A DNA stretch of 64,000 nt from Ureibacillus xyleni (GCF_900217795.1 NZ_OBMQ01000010.1:1-64000); one strand, 5' to 3'. Shown: positions 45,758-54,363, counted from the first letter of the stretch. Made by a program: numbers and translations. The notes: generated from the sequence alone by a model not told the origin.

Positions 45758-46655
45758 GTTGCTTGAAGTAAAAAACTTAAAACAATATTTCGGCTCTTCC
45801 AATAATCCAATTAAAGCAGTAGACGGTATTAGTTTTGATGTATATGAGGGAGAGACACTAGGTTTAGTAGGGGAGTCTGGTTGCGGGAAATCAACTACTG
45901 GCCGTTCTATTATCCGACTTTACGATATTACTGATGGTGAAATTCTGTTCAAAGGTCAAAATATTCATGCTGGAAAATCTCGAAAAGAGTTAAAGCAGTT
46001 TAACCGTGAAATGCAAATGATTTTCCAAGATCCATATGCATCATTAAACCCACGTATGACAGCGGGTGAAATTATTGCAGAAGGATTTGATATTCATGGT
46101 TTATATAAAAATAAACAAGAACGACGCGAACGAATTGGCGAGTTATTAGAAGCGGTTGGGTTAAACCGTGAACATGCCAACCGTTATGCCCATGAGTTTT
46201 CTGGTGGTCAACGCCAACGTATCGGTATTGCCCGCGCATTAAGTTTAGACCCAAGTTTTATCATTGCAGATGAACCAATTTCTGCCCTAGACGTTTCAAT
46301 ACAAGCACAAGTTGTGAATCTGCTGAAAAAATTGCAAAAAGAACGTAATTTAACATACCTGTTTATTGCCCATGATTTATCAATGGTGAAATATATTAGT
46401 GATCGAATTGCTGTAATGTACAGAGGGAAAATTGTAGAGTTAGGTACATCCGATGAAATCTATAATCATCCAATTCATCCTTACACAAAATCGCTATTAT
46501 CAGCAGTTCCTCTACCAGATCCATTGACAGAAAGAAAGCGTCAGAGAATACCATACGTTCATGAAGATGCAACTGAGCAAATGAAAGTATATGAAGTATT
46601 GCCTAATCACTTTGTATACGGATCGGAAAGTCAAATAAAAAAATGGACAAAGTAA
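45747..46655 (+). CDS. oppF: Oligopeptide ABC transporter ATPase F, copy 2
   Basis: A 302-residue ATPase, paralogue of 39786-40694 with the same length. Walker A ([10 protein letters not shown]), signature ([16 protein letters not shown]) and Walker B ([14 protein letters not shown]) are intact. The start is GTG ([16 protein letters not shown]), nine bases after AGGAGG inside oppD. It closes the second opp operon. Confidence 0.92.
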   Translation: MANKLLEVKNLKQYFGSSNNPIKAVDGISFDVYEGETLGLVGESGCGKSTTGRSIIRLYDITDGEILFKGQNIHAGKSRKELKQFNREMQMIFQDPYASLNPRMTAGEIIAEGFDIHGLYKNKQERRERIGELLEAVGLNREHANRYAHEFSGGQRQRIGIARALSLDPSFIIADEPISALDVSIQAQVVNLLKKLQKERNLTYLFIAHDLSMVKYISDRIAVMYRGKIVELGTSDEIYNHPIHPYTKSLLSAVPLPDPLTERKRQRIPYVHEDATEQMKVYEVLPNHFVYGSESQIKKWTK

Positions 46656-46695
46656 TGTGGGAACCAATAGATTTATATAATAGTCTTATATTATA

Positions 46696-46728
46696 GCCAA
46701 CGAGAAAAATTCGTTGGCTTATTTTTTC
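46696..46728 (+). terminator. Terminator of opp operon copy 2
   Basis: AGCCAACGA pairs with TCGTTGGCT, followed by ATTTTTT. The minisatellite begins at its last base. Confidence 0.9.
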
Positions 46729-46821
46729 GCACATAAATTGGTAGAAAGCGCACATAAAGTGAATAAAACCGCACATAAACCCGTGGAATTCGCACATAAA
46801 GTGATGAAAACCGCACATAAA
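46728..46821. repeat. 21-bp minisatellite, five CGCACATAAA units
   Basis: CGCACATAAA begins at 46728, 46749, 46770, 46791 and 46812, a period of exactly 21 bases with 11-base partly conserved spacers (GTGAATAAAAC, GTGATGAAAAC and so on). On the minus strand each unit reads as seven codons opening with Met-Cys, giving an open heptapeptide frame without a ribosome site. It is non-coding in my view. Confidence 0.85.
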
Positions 46822-46942
46822 CTTTTAACATACTTAAAATTCAAACATCAAGAATCTAATAAAAACTATTTGAATAGGGTTAGAATATGAAGTAGCATTA
46901 GAGTAAACGTGTTCGGATAACTTATACATAAGGAGAGAATCA

Positions 46943-47551
46943 ATGGAAAGCTGGATAACAACCGTTATGGAGGACTTTGGGTATATAGGTGTTTTCCTAC
47001 TTATAATGTTAGAAAACCTATTTCCACCAATTCCTTCAGAGGTTATTTTAACTTTTGGTGGATTTATGACAACCCAAACGGATTTAACGATTACAGGGGT
47101 TGTGATTGCATCAACAATTGGATCTGTGGTAGGTGCTATTATTTTATATGGGATTGGAGCCATTGTAGGGATTCATCGTATAGAGCGCTTTGTCGATAAA
47201 TGGGGGAGAATTTTACGTTTAACAAGTCGAGATATTCATAAAGCAAATGCTTGGTTTGAAAAATATGAAGTTTGGACGGTATTCTTCTGCAGGTTTATAC
47301 CTCTAATTCGTAGTTTAATTTCATTACCAGCTGGACTAGCCAAAATGCACTTTGGGATTTTCTTATTACTCACAACACTAGGTACGTTAATTTGGAATAT
47401 GGTGTTAGTAAATATAGGTGCAGCAGTTGGGGAGTCGTGGGAAACGATTGTGCATTACATGGACATCTATTCGAATATTGCCTATGCAGCGATTGCAATT
47501 GTGTTCTGCATTGTGGTCATTCGATTTTACCAAAAGAAGTTAAGAAAATAA
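46943..47551 (+). CDS. DedA family membrane protein
   Basis: A 202-residue DedA/SNARE-associated family protein. GYIGVFLLIMLENLFPPIPSEVILTFGGF is the reentrant-loop opening with the conserved acidic and Pro residues, and FFCRFIPLIRSLISLPAGLAKM (F.R..P..R....AG) is the family signature. DedA proteins act as lipid (undecaprenyl phosphate or phospholipid) transporters or scramblases driven by ion gradients. AAGGAGAG precedes ATG. It is monocistronic. Confidence 0.9.
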   Translation: MESWITTVMEDFGYIGVFLLIMLENLFPPIPSEVILTFGGFMTTQTDLTITGVVIASTIGSVVGAIILYGIGAIVGIHRIERFVDKWGRILRLTSRDIHKANAWFEKYEVWTVFFCRFIPLIRSLISLPAGLAKMHFGIFLLLTTLGTLIWNMVLVNIGAAVGESWETIVHYMDIYSNIAYAAIAIVFCIVVIRFYQKKLRK

Positions 47552-47555
47552 TTTT

Positions 47556-47595
47556 AAAAAGCAGATTGAGTGTAAGTGCTCAACCTGCTTTTTTC
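47556..47595. terminator. Bidirectional terminator between dedA and fsr-like genes
   Basis: AAAAAGCAG-TTGAG pairs with CTCAA-CTGCTTTTT, between convergent stops. Confidence 0.85.
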
Positions 47596-47596
47596 A

Positions 47597-48805
47597 TTAA
47601 ACGGGTTTCTCAACTTTATCCTTGGGTAAGAAGAATGCAACAACTAATAGGATAGGGAGAATTGATATAATTTGTATAGTACTAGCGATTCCGATTTTGT
47701 CGAGTAAAAATCCAATCACAACAGCACCAATTGCCCCCATACCAAAGGCAAATCCAGTTGTTAAACCCGCCATTGTGCCGATTTTACTTGGGACAAGTTC
47801 TTGAGCATAAACGACTGTAACCGAAAAGCTAATCATAATCAGTGTGCCAATAACGATTAAAAAGATTAAGACTAACCATATCGGCATATATGGTAATAGC
47901 AAACAAAATGGTAACGGTCCTACAACAGATAGTAGAATTACATTTTTTCGTCCAATACGATCTGATAAGGACCCACCGAAGAATGTTCCGATTACACCAC
48001 AGGCCATAAAGATAAAAATAAATATTTGTCCTAAACGCAATGTTAAGTCATAATGATCCATTAAATAAAAGACATAAAAGTTTGTAATGTTGGTCGTGTA
48101 AAAAGAACGGGCAAATATGATGACCATTAATAGTGTTAAAGCAATACCTACTTGTTTCTTCGTTAAGGGTGGTAATGATGAAACAAGCACTTTTTTCTTT
48201 TTAACTGCCAATTTTTCTGCCTGTAATTGAAGGACATACCATCTTGAAATTTTTAATAAAATCGCAATGCCTAGCGTTGTAAGTAGTAATACAATGGCAG
48301 CACCTCGTTGACCATATACATCTAAAATAAAAGCACTAATTAAAGGTGCTAATGCTTGTCCTGAGTTTCCGCCGACTTGATAAATCGATTGAGCTAGCCC
48401 TCGTTTGTTTCCCGCAGACATAAAGGAAACCCGTGAGCCTTCAGGATGGAAAACTGCAGAGCCAAAGCCTAAAAACAAAACAGAAATTAGGATTAACCAA
48501 TATTGTTCAGCTAATATTAGCATTGTTAGTCCAACAAAAGAGCTCATCATGCCAATAGGTAACGCAAAGGGCATCGGCTTTTTATCGCTGACGAATCCTA
48601 CAACGGGTTGAAGAGCAGATGAAAACATATTTAATACAAAGGAAATTATCCCGAGCTCTGTAAATGACAACCCTAAATCCCGTTCAAGTAAGGGGAACAT
48701 TGCTGGAACGACTGATTGCATCGTATCATTAATTAAATGAGCTACTCCAATCGCAATCATAACAGGATAAATGGGATTATTAAGAGTAGCTTTTGTGTGA
48801 CTCAT
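47597..48805 (-). CDS. Fsr-like MFS efflux transporter
   Basis: A 402-residue, 12-helix MFS protein resembling fosmidomycin-resistance (Fsr) proteins: VAHLINDTMQSVVPAMFPLLERDLGLSFTELGII is the characteristic opening, FGSAVFHPEGSRVSF lies in the N-half, and GSLSDRIGRKNVI is motif A in the second half. The substrate is inferred only from family. I start at 48805, six bases after AAGGTGAG; the frame runs 43 codons further into the promoter region of the divergent leader and should be trimmed. Confidence 0.85.
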   Translation of the reverse strand: MSHTKATLNNPIYPVMIAIGVAHLINDTMQSVVPAMFPLLERDLGLSFTELGIISFVLNMFSSALQPVVGFVSDKKPMPFALPIGMMSSFVGLTMLILAEQYWLILISVLFLGFGSAVFHPEGSRVSFMSAGNKRGLAQSIYQVGGNSGQALAPLISAFILDVYGQRGAAIVLLLTTLGIAILLKISRWYVLQLQAEKLAVKKKKVLVSSLPPLTKKQVGIALTLLMVIIFARSFYTTNITNFYVFYLMDHYDLTLRLGQIFIFIFMACGVIGTFFGGSLSDRIGRKNVILLSVVGPLPFCLLLPYMPIWLVLIFLIVIGTLIMISFSVTVVYAQELVPSKIGTMAGLTTGFAFGMGAIGAVVIGFLLDKIGIASTIQIISILPILLVVAFFLPKDKVEKPV

Positions 48806-48917
48806 AAATTTCTCACCTTCTAAACTAAATTCGTATTTACCATTATACCCCTTTACAGATAATTGCAAAGGAAAATAATCAAGATAGTGTAAATCGGTTT
48901 TTTGGTAGGGGGGCTTG

Positions 48918-48926
48918 TGATATAAT
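48918..48926 (+). promoter_or_regulatory. Extended -10 promoter of the macrolide-type leader
   Basis: TGATATAAT is an extended -10 (TGn plus a perfect TATAAT at 48921-48926). The -35 region is poor, which is usual for this promoter class. Transcription should begin near 48933. Confidence 0.65.
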
Positions 48927-48959
48927 AACTGCATCTTTAATGAACGGAGGTTTCAAGAC

Positions 48960-49001
48960 ATGCAATCAGTTAGACTACGTTTCCAAACTGCGAACCGTTA
49001 A
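48960..49001 (+). CDS. Leader peptide with RLR macrolide-arrest motif
   Basis: A 13-codon frame, MQSVRLRFQTANR, with a strong ribosome site (CGGAGG, nine bases before ATG). It closely resembles the ErmD leader peptide MTHSMRLRFPTLNQ, whose Arg-X-Arg motif makes the ribosome stall when a macrolide sits in the exit tunnel. Residues 5-7 are RLR here. The frame stands at the head of a 230-base structured leader before an MFS gene of the Mef type. Drug-dependent stalling at this peptide would change the folding downstream and allow expression. Confidence 0.75.
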   Translation: MQSVRLRFQTANR

Positions 49002-49033
49002 TTTAATACGTTCAAGGCTCTGCTTTTTGAGTG

Positions 49034-49133
49034 AGTAAATGGGATTAGTCTGACATGTTAAGAAACCTACATTATTCGTGTGCTTAAAATGGGGATTAGT
49101 GTGTCCTCTTTTTAATCAATAAATCCATTTACT
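49034..49133 (+). promoter_or_regulatory. Attenuator stem region of the leader
   Basis: AGTAAATGG (49034-49042) pairs perfectly with CCATTTACT (49125-49133). Within it GATTA pairs with TAATC, and GGGATTAGT occurs twice (49041 and 49092). GAACCGTT, covering the last codons of the leader peptide (48993-49000), is complementary to AACGGTTC at 49185-49192. CAAGG near 49013 could pair with CCTTG in the terminator. These offer alternative folds. Confidence 0.65.
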
Positions 49134-49138
49134 TTTTA

Positions 49139-49166
49139 ACACGAGGGGCAATCCTTGTGTTTTTTT
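49139..49166 (+). terminator. Leader terminator before the Mef-like gene
   Basis: ACACGAGG pairs with CCTTGTGT (one G-U) followed by seven to eight T. It lies between leader peptide and MFS gene on the same strand, so it can only act as an attenuator or stop leader transcripts. Confidence 0.85.
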
Positions 49167-49234
49167 AGTGTAAGTCTTGTGACGAACGGTTCTATGTTGA
49201 TAAGTCAATCAAAATATAGAAAAGGGATGTCCTT

Positions 49235-50473
49235 ATGAATCATACAGAACTTACAAACTTGAATTGGAAAAGAAATATTGCTCTTTTTTTAACTAGCCAA
49301 ACGATTTCATTATTTGGCTCTTCCTTAGTTCAATACGCCATTATGTGGTATATTACGCTTACAACCCAATCAGGAATCATGATGACGATTTCCATTATAT
49401 GTGGATTTCTTCCGGCATTCTTCCTGTCACCCTTTGCTGGGGTATGGGCAGACCGATACAATCGAAAAATGCTCATTATGCTATCAGATTCAATGATTGC
49501 CCTAGCGACATTGATATTAGCTATATTATTTTTAAACGGGTATGACTCAATGTGGCTGTTATTTGTGATGTATGCAATCCGTGCAATAGGAACGGGTATT
49601 CAAATGCCGGCTGTGGGAGCGATTTTACCTCAAATTGTTCCTGAAGATAAACTTACAAAAGTAAATGGAATCAATGGAAGTATTCAGGCGTTGATAATGC
49701 TTATTTCTCCAATGGCTAGTGCTGCTTTACTTTCATTTACTACTATTGAGTTCATATTCTTTGTTGATGTTATCACCGCTGCCATTGCTGTATTGACACT
49801 TTTACTATTCTTAAAGATTCCTATTCATACTAAAGCGCAGGAGCAGCAAACAACAACTTATTTTAATGATTTTAAAGAAGGACTTGAGTATATTAACAAC
49901 CATGCGTTTCTTAAAAAGTACTTTATTTTCTTTGGCGCCTTCTTTATCTTAGCAGCACCAGCGTCCTTTTTAACACCATTACAAGTGACCCGTACGTTTG
50001 GAGCAAATGAATGGTATCTATCGGCAATTGAAATAGCCTTTTCAATTGGAATGATTGTTGGTGGGGGACTTATGGCTTCATGGGGAGGCTTTAAAAATAA
50101 AACTCATACGATGACACTGTCAGCCATTATCTTTGGAATTTGCACGCTTCTATTTGGCGTAGTTCCTGTATTTTGGTTATATTTAATTTTCATGGGCTTG
50201 GCTGGGGTTATTATGCCGATGTTTAATACACCAGCAACAGTGCTTATACAAGAAAAAGTGGAAGCGAATTTTTTAGGCCGTGTCTTTGGAGTACTTACGA
50301 TGATTTCGACATCCATGATGCCATTAGGAATGCTTGTTTATGGACCATTAGCAGATATCGTTGCAATTGAATGGTTACTCATTGTTTCAGGGCTACTCAT
50401 CTTTATTCTTAGTTTCTTCCTATTGAGCAGCAAAGAACTAATTGAAGCTGGAAAACCAAGTATAGAACAATAG
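49235..50473 (+). CDS. Mef-like MFS macrolide efflux transporter
   Basis: A 412-residue MFS protein of the MFS_3/Mef group. LNWKRNIALFLTSQTISLFGSSLVQYAIMWYIT, FAGVWADRYNRKMLIMLSDS (motif A), IRAIGTGIQMPAVGAILPQIVPEDKLTKVNG and FLGRVFGVLTMIST follow the Mef(A) pattern along the whole length. Mef pumps export macrolides by proton antiport. AAAGGGATG precedes ATG. The leader with its ErmD-like arrest peptide and attenuator immediately upstream strongly suggests macrolide-inducible expression. Substrate remains inferred. Confidence 0.8.
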   Translation: MNHTELTNLNWKRNIALFLTSQTISLFGSSLVQYAIMWYITLTTQSGIMMTISIICGFLPAFFLSPFAGVWADRYNRKMLIMLSDSMIALATLILAILFLNGYDSMWLLFVMYAIRAIGTGIQMPAVGAILPQIVPEDKLTKVNGINGSIQALIMLISPMASAALLSFTTIEFIFFVDVITAAIAVLTLLLFLKIPIHTKAQEQQTTTYFNDFKEGLEYINNHAFLKKYFIFFGAFFILAAPASFLTPLQVTRTFGANEWYLSAIEIAFSIGMIVGGGLMASWGGFKNKTHTMTLSAIIFGICTLLFGVVPVFWLYLIFMGLAGVIMPMFNTPATVLIQEKVEANFLGRVFGVLTMISTSMMPLGMLVYGPLADIVAIEWLLIVSGLLIFILSFFLLSSKELIEAGKPSIEQ

Positions 50474-50493
50474 AATAGCGAAGGCGCCCAAAG

Positions 50494-50533
50494 CAAAAAA
50501 AGAAGATTCCGGATTGCCCGGAATCTTTTTTTA
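50494..50533. terminator. Bidirectional terminator between Mef-like gene and ndh
   Basis: AGATTCCGG pairs with CCGGAATCT, with A runs before and T runs after, between convergent stops. Confidence 0.9.
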
Positions 50534-51718
50534 TTAATACGCTAGACCATATAACGCTTTAATGTGTGATAAGTAACGAATATTACTAGCTTCTTTCATT
50601 AAAGTAGCTGGAAGACCTTTAAGAGGTATATTGTTACCACCAACAATTGCTACACCATCTTTACGTCCAAGGCTAGCAAGTGTTCCAGAGTTAATTGGGT
50701 TAAAAGGTTCAAGTTTTTGACCACGTAGTAAGGCAAAAATGTTATACCCGGCAGTTTCACCCATTTGCCATGCAACTTGTGCAGTCGGTGGATATAATGG
50801 ACGTCCACCATCTGAAGGAAGAGCTACAGAAGCATCTCCAACAACAAATACGTCTGGGTGAGAAGTTGATTGTAGATACTCATTAATTGTTGCTTTACCA
50901 CGATCACATGTTAAACCAGATTCTTGAACGATTGGTAAAGCTGCTACTCCACCAGTCCAAATGAATGTGTTTGCAGTAATCACAGTGCCATCTTTTAATG
51001 AGATTTTATTATCTTCCACACCTGTTACAGGAAGGCCTGTTAAAAATTCTACGCCACGTTTCGTTAACGATTCAGTAGCGCGTTGAATTAAGTCATCAGG
51101 AAGAACTGGTAAAATTTTCGGACCAGCTTCAACTAGTTTAATGTTTAATTCATTAAAATCTACACCGTATTTTTTAGCGATTTTTGGGAAGTTATCAACG
51201 ATTTCGCCAACTAGTTCCACACCAGTTAAACCACCACCACCAATTACAATCGTTGCATCAGCTAGATTTTTTGATTGTGCATATGACTCAATTTTACTTT
51301 CGATATGTGCGTAGATACGATTTGCATCATCAACAGATTTTAACACCATGCTATTTTCTTCAAGTCCTGGAATACCGAAGAAACCTGTTTGGCTTCCTAA
51401 AGCAACAACTAAATTGTCGTATGATAGAACTGATCCATCAGCAAGGTATACTTCTTTGTTATCTACGTTGAAAGATTTAACTTCTTGAACAACTACGTTA
51501 ATATCTTTCCCTTTAAATAACTTGTTTAATGAAAATGAAATTGCAGGTTCCTTAATTGTTCCACCTGCTAATCGGTGTAATTCAGTAATGATTTGGTGAG
51601 AAGGGTATTTATTTACAACGGTAATTTTTGCTTCATCGTTGCTTGCATATTGGCGTAATTTAAGTGCAGTAAGTAAACCACCATAGCCCGCACCTAAGAT
51701 GACGATTTCTTTTGACAT
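50534..51718 (-). CDS. ndh: Type II NADH dehydrogenase
   Basis: A 394-residue NDH-2, the single-subunit membrane-bound NADH:quinone oxidoreductase. IVILGAGYGGLLTALKL binds FAD, ATIVIGGGGLTGVELVGEI binds NADH, and DVFVVGDASVAL plus YPPTAQVAWQMGE (AQxAxQ quinone-site motif) are present. The C-terminal part serves membrane attachment. GGAGG lies six bases before ATG. It follows the YjlC-like gene by 40 bases, as in the Bacillus yjlC-ndh operon, and a Rex-like operator lies upstream of the pair. Confidence 0.92.
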   Translation of the reverse strand: MSKEIVILGAGYGGLLTALKLRQYASNDEAKITVVNKYPSHQIITELHRLAGGTIKEPAISFSLNKLFKGKDINVVVQEVKSFNVDNKEVYLADGSVLSYDNLVVALGSQTGFFGIPGLEENSMVLKSVDDANRIYAHIESKIESYAQSKNLADATIVIGGGGLTGVELVGEIVDNFPKIAKKYGVDFNELNIKLVEAGPKILPVLPDDLIQRATESLTKRGVEFLTGLPVTGVEDNKISLKDGTVITANTFIWTGGVAALPIVQESGLTCDRGKATINEYLQSTSHPDVFVVGDASVALPSDGGRPLYPPTAQVAWQMGETAGYNIFALLRGQKLEPFNPINSGTLASLGRKDGVAIVGGNNIPLKGLPATLMKEASNIRYLSHIKALYGLAY

Positions 51719-51758
51719 GATTATCCTCCGTCCTTATTAAATTAATGGCTAAATAACT

Positions 51759-52175
51759 TTAAGCTTTACGTTCAGCTTGGATTTGTAAAAATGCGTTGGC
51801 AAAACGGAAAAGTTTTTGTGCTTCTGGGTCTTTTAATAGTTTTAATAAACCAAATAAGCCAATAGATTCGTTTGTTTCTTCTGCGCGGTCTTTTGCTTCG
51901 ATTGCAGCTGAAGCTAACCCTTTTACAGAATCAATAACAGGTACTGAAACTTCTTTAATTGCGTTTACTGTATCATTTTTTAATACATCATCTGTAGCTA
52001 CTAATTGCGCCATGTCATAAGCTTTAGTTAGAAGGGTAACAACCTCAGCTAATTTTGGTAATGCTTCTACTAAAGTTGTTAACGATTCTTGAACTTCAGG
52101 TTTTAATAATTGATCAAGTAAATCTATTTTTTCTTTGCTAACAGATGCTTGAGCTTGGATCAATTCTTCTGACAT
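51759..52175 (-). CDS. yjlC: YjlC-like DUF1641 protein
   Basis: A 138-residue helical protein of the DUF1641 family (LLDQLLKPEVQESLTTLVEALPKLAEVVTLLTKAYD and GLFGLLKLLKDPEAQKLFRFANAFLQI). In Bacillus subtilis yjlC precedes ndh in one operon, exactly as here; the function of YjlC is unknown, perhaps supporting the dehydrogenase. I start at ATG 52175, eight bases after AAAGGAG; ATG 52181 is too close to it. Confidence 0.85.
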   Translation of the reverse strand: MSEELIQAQASVSKEKIDLLDQLLKPEVQESLTTLVEALPKLAEVVTLLTKAYDMAQLVATDDVLKNDTVNAIKEVSVPVIDSVKGLASAAIEAKDRAEETNESIGLFGLLKLLKDPEAQKLFRFANAFLQIQAERKA

Positions 52176-52220
52176 TTTCATTCTCCTTTTCCATTTGAAT
52201 TTTCTTTTTATCTAAAAAGT

Positions 52221-52238
52221 TTGAAAAATATTTCACAA
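52221..52238. promoter_or_regulatory. Rex-like operator before yjlC-ndh
   Basis: TTGAAAAATATTTCACAA matches the Rex consensus TTGTGAAATATTTCACAA at 16 of 18 positions, one half-site being perfect. It lies 46 bases before yjlC. Further out, around 52419-52440, a TGTGAATATT/AATATTTAACA inverted repeat may be a second redox or other operator. The remaining 52240-52600 is AT-rich, with no gene seen. Confidence 0.7.
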
Positions 52239-52600
52239 ATAGCCACACTTTGAAATAAATTGACTATTTTACCATTGCTACGTAAAACATCATAATATAA
52301 AAACATAGTAAACAATAGACCTTTTATATAAGTATAGATGAAAAACTACAAAAAAACTAAAAATTTACATTGTAATATAAACTTTGTCTCCTCGCTAGCA
52401 ATAAAAATTGTTTATGATTGTGTGAATATTAATATTTAACAATTTTCGACAAAATCTTTGCCATTTTGTGAATATTGTATGCCATAATCAAATTGAATTA
52501 TACGACTTATTTGAGTGTATTTCTAATAATATACTACCTTTTCTGTTGCTTTTATGATAAAGGGCAAATTTATCTAGAATATAGATTAAATTTATCCAAT

Positions 52601-53164
52601 TTAGTTATGATTATCGTTTGTTAATGGGGAGGATACGTTCTTTTTAAACTGGTCTTTATAATTTGTGACTTCTACTAATGCTCGTTCTTCTAGTGGGATA
52701 CGAACAGACAGCATTGCGAAGTTTAATAGTGTAAAACAGATAGCTGTAAAATATGCTTGGAACATAAGCGGGAGAACTAGAATTTCAATACATACAACTA
52801 AATAGTTAGGATGTCTGAAAAATAAATAAGGCCCTTTTTTTACAACATTAGCTCCAGGTAAAATAATAATTTTAGTATTCCAATATTGTCCAAGGGAAGC
52901 TAGACACCAAATACGCAAACCTTGAGTTAATAAAAATAAAGCAAATAGCCAAATAAAAATAGGAGAAGGTTGACGGTTAAATATAAGGATTTCTCCAATT
53001 AGGCTAATAAAGAAGCTTACATGAAGTGCAATCATAAAAGGATAGTGTGATTGTCCAACTTCATATGCACCTAATGCCTTCATTTTTTTTTCATTACCTT
53101 TCGCAATAAGAACTTCAACAAGTCTTTGAATTACAACGAAAGCAATAATCACGACAATAATCAT
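52601..53164 (-). CDS. bpsB: Isoprenylcysteine methyltransferase-like alkylpyrone O-methyltransferase
   Basis: A 187-residue membrane methyltransferase of the ICMT family (YpbQ/BpsB). It has about five helices, with the SAM-binding C-terminal motif GPYLFFRHPNYLVVCIEILVLPL and the closing EERAL. In Bacillus subtilis BpsB methylates alkylpyrones made by BpsA, and the two genes are adjacent as here: the ATG at 53164 lies one base after the bpsA stop, with GGAGGG inside bpsA. The longer frame from 53215 is an artefact of that overlap. Confidence 0.88.
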   Translation of the reverse strand: MIIVVIIAFVVIQRLVEVLIAKGNEKKMKALGAYEVGQSHYPFMIALHVSFFISLIGEILIFNRQPSPIFIWLFALFLLTQGLRIWCLASLGQYWNTKIIILPGANVVKKGPYLFFRHPNYLVVCIEILVLPLMFQAYFTAICFTLLNFAMLSVRIPLEERALVEVTNYKDQFKKNVSSPLTNDNHN

Positions 53165-53165
53165 T

Positions 53166-54248
53166 TTAATCCCTCCAATGTAAAAGAACTGCTTCTCCAC
53201 TAAAACCAGGTCCAAGAGCGACTAATAATCCATAAGTATCCGGTTGTGTTTCCTTTAACATAAACTGCTCAAGAACGTATAAAACAGTAGGGGAGGACAT
53301 ATTGCCGTGTTGTTTTAATATAAAACGTGAAATTGCAGTATGTTCTTCGGTTAGTTCCAATGTTTCTTCATATGCCCTTAATACTTTTTTACCACCAGGA
53401 TGGGCTACGAAATTTACCAATTGATTTATTGTAATACCTTCCTCCTCTAAGAAGTCATGAATAAAGGGACCAAGCCATTTTGATATAATTGAAGGGATAT
53501 CCCTTGAAAAAATAACATGAAGACCATCATTTCTAATATCCCAACCCATGACATTCTCTGAGTCTGGCATCCACTTTGAAGCAGTATTCACAATATGGGG
53601 TATCGGTCTCTTTGTATTCAATAGTACTTGATCACCACATACTAATATACATGCTACACCGTCTGCGAATAGTGAAGCACCTACTAGATTACTTTTTGAA
53701 AAGTCATTTTGCTGGAAAGTGAGGCTTGCTAGCTCAACGCATACAACAAGAACCTTTTCAGTAGGGTGAGCTAAACAATAATCAAAGGCTCTACTAACAC
53801 CCGAAGCACCTCCAGCACAACCTAATCCCCAAATTGGAAGCCGCTTTAAACGATCAGAGAATTTTAATTTATTCATTACTCTGGCATCAATACTTGGAGT
53901 TGATATGCCCGTGCTTGAAACAAAAATAATCGCGTCAATCTCCATAGTGGATATTGGCTGATCTAAAAACTGGGGATTTTTTAAACAAGCCTTTATTGCT
54001 TCTACGCTATAATTCGTAGCGAGTTCTATATATAGGTTGTTACGTTCTTCAAAAGTGTGATTTTGTCTATGCCAATCCAATGGAACACAAAATTGGCGTT
54101 GTTCAATTTCACCATTTTCAAAAACCTTTAATAATCTTTCGAGTTGTGGGATTTTATCCTGGAAAAGTTCTTTAGTTAATTGTTCAATATTAGATTGTTC
54201 TAGTATATATGGTGGGTTATATGTACTAATGGAAACAATTTTAGGCAT
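53166..54248 (-). CDS. bpsA: Type III polyketide synthase (alkylpyrone synthase)
   Basis: A 360-residue chalcone-synthase-like enzyme. The catalytic triad is visible: Cys in LPIWGLGCAGGASGVSRAF, His in NFVAHPGGKKVL and Asn in KQHGNMSSPTVLYVLE. It condenses long-chain acyl-CoA with malonyl-CoA into triketide pyrones. GAGGAG lies nine bases before ATG. It forms a two-gene unit with the methyltransferase, as BpsA-BpsB do in Bacillus. The products are hydrophobic alkylpyrone methyl ethers, probably membrane components. Confidence 0.92.
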   Translation of the reverse strand: MPKIVSISTYNPPYILEQSNIEQLTKELFQDKIPQLERLLKVFENGEIEQRQFCVPLDWHRQNHTFEERNNLYIELATNYSVEAIKACLKNPQFLDQPISTMEIDAIIFVSSTGISTPSIDARVMNKLKFSDRLKRLPIWGLGCAGGASGVSRAFDYCLAHPTEKVLVVCVELASLTFQQNDFSKSNLVGASLFADGVACILVCGDQVLLNTKRPIPHIVNTASKWMPDSENVMGWDIRNDGLHVIFSRDIPSIISKWLGPFIHDFLEEEGITINQLVNFVAHPGGKKVLRAYEETLELTEEHTAISRFILKQHGNMSSPTVLYVLEQFMLKETQPDTYGLLVALGPGFSGEAVLLHWRD

Positions 54249-54325
54249 AATCGTAAACTCCTCTTTTTCATAGTTTTCACCGGGCGTTTTTTAAATATGC
54301 ATTGTTTTGGGTGTGTACATAATAA

Positions 54326-54363
54326 AAAGCTGTCGAAGAAATATTTCCTCCAACAGCTGAATT
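54326..54363 (-). terminator. Terminator of the zinc-ribbon gene
   Basis: On the minus strand CAGCTGTTGGAGGAAA pairs with TTCTTCGACAGCT around four bases, followed by TTTTTATT, just after the stop at 54374. Confidence 0.85.

Noticed and set aside
46603-46818. Minus-strand open frame with Met-Cys heptapeptide repeats
   Set aside because: It arises from the 21-bp minisatellite plus the reverse strand of oppF; no ribosome site, no homology pattern.
46728-46821. Short CRISPR-like array
   Set aside because: Ten-base repeats with 11-base similar spacers are far too short, and no cas genes are nearby.
48806-48934. 43-codon N-terminal extension of the Fsr-like pump
   Set aside because: It overlaps the divergent promoter, adds no signal, and a good ribosome site precedes ATG 48805.
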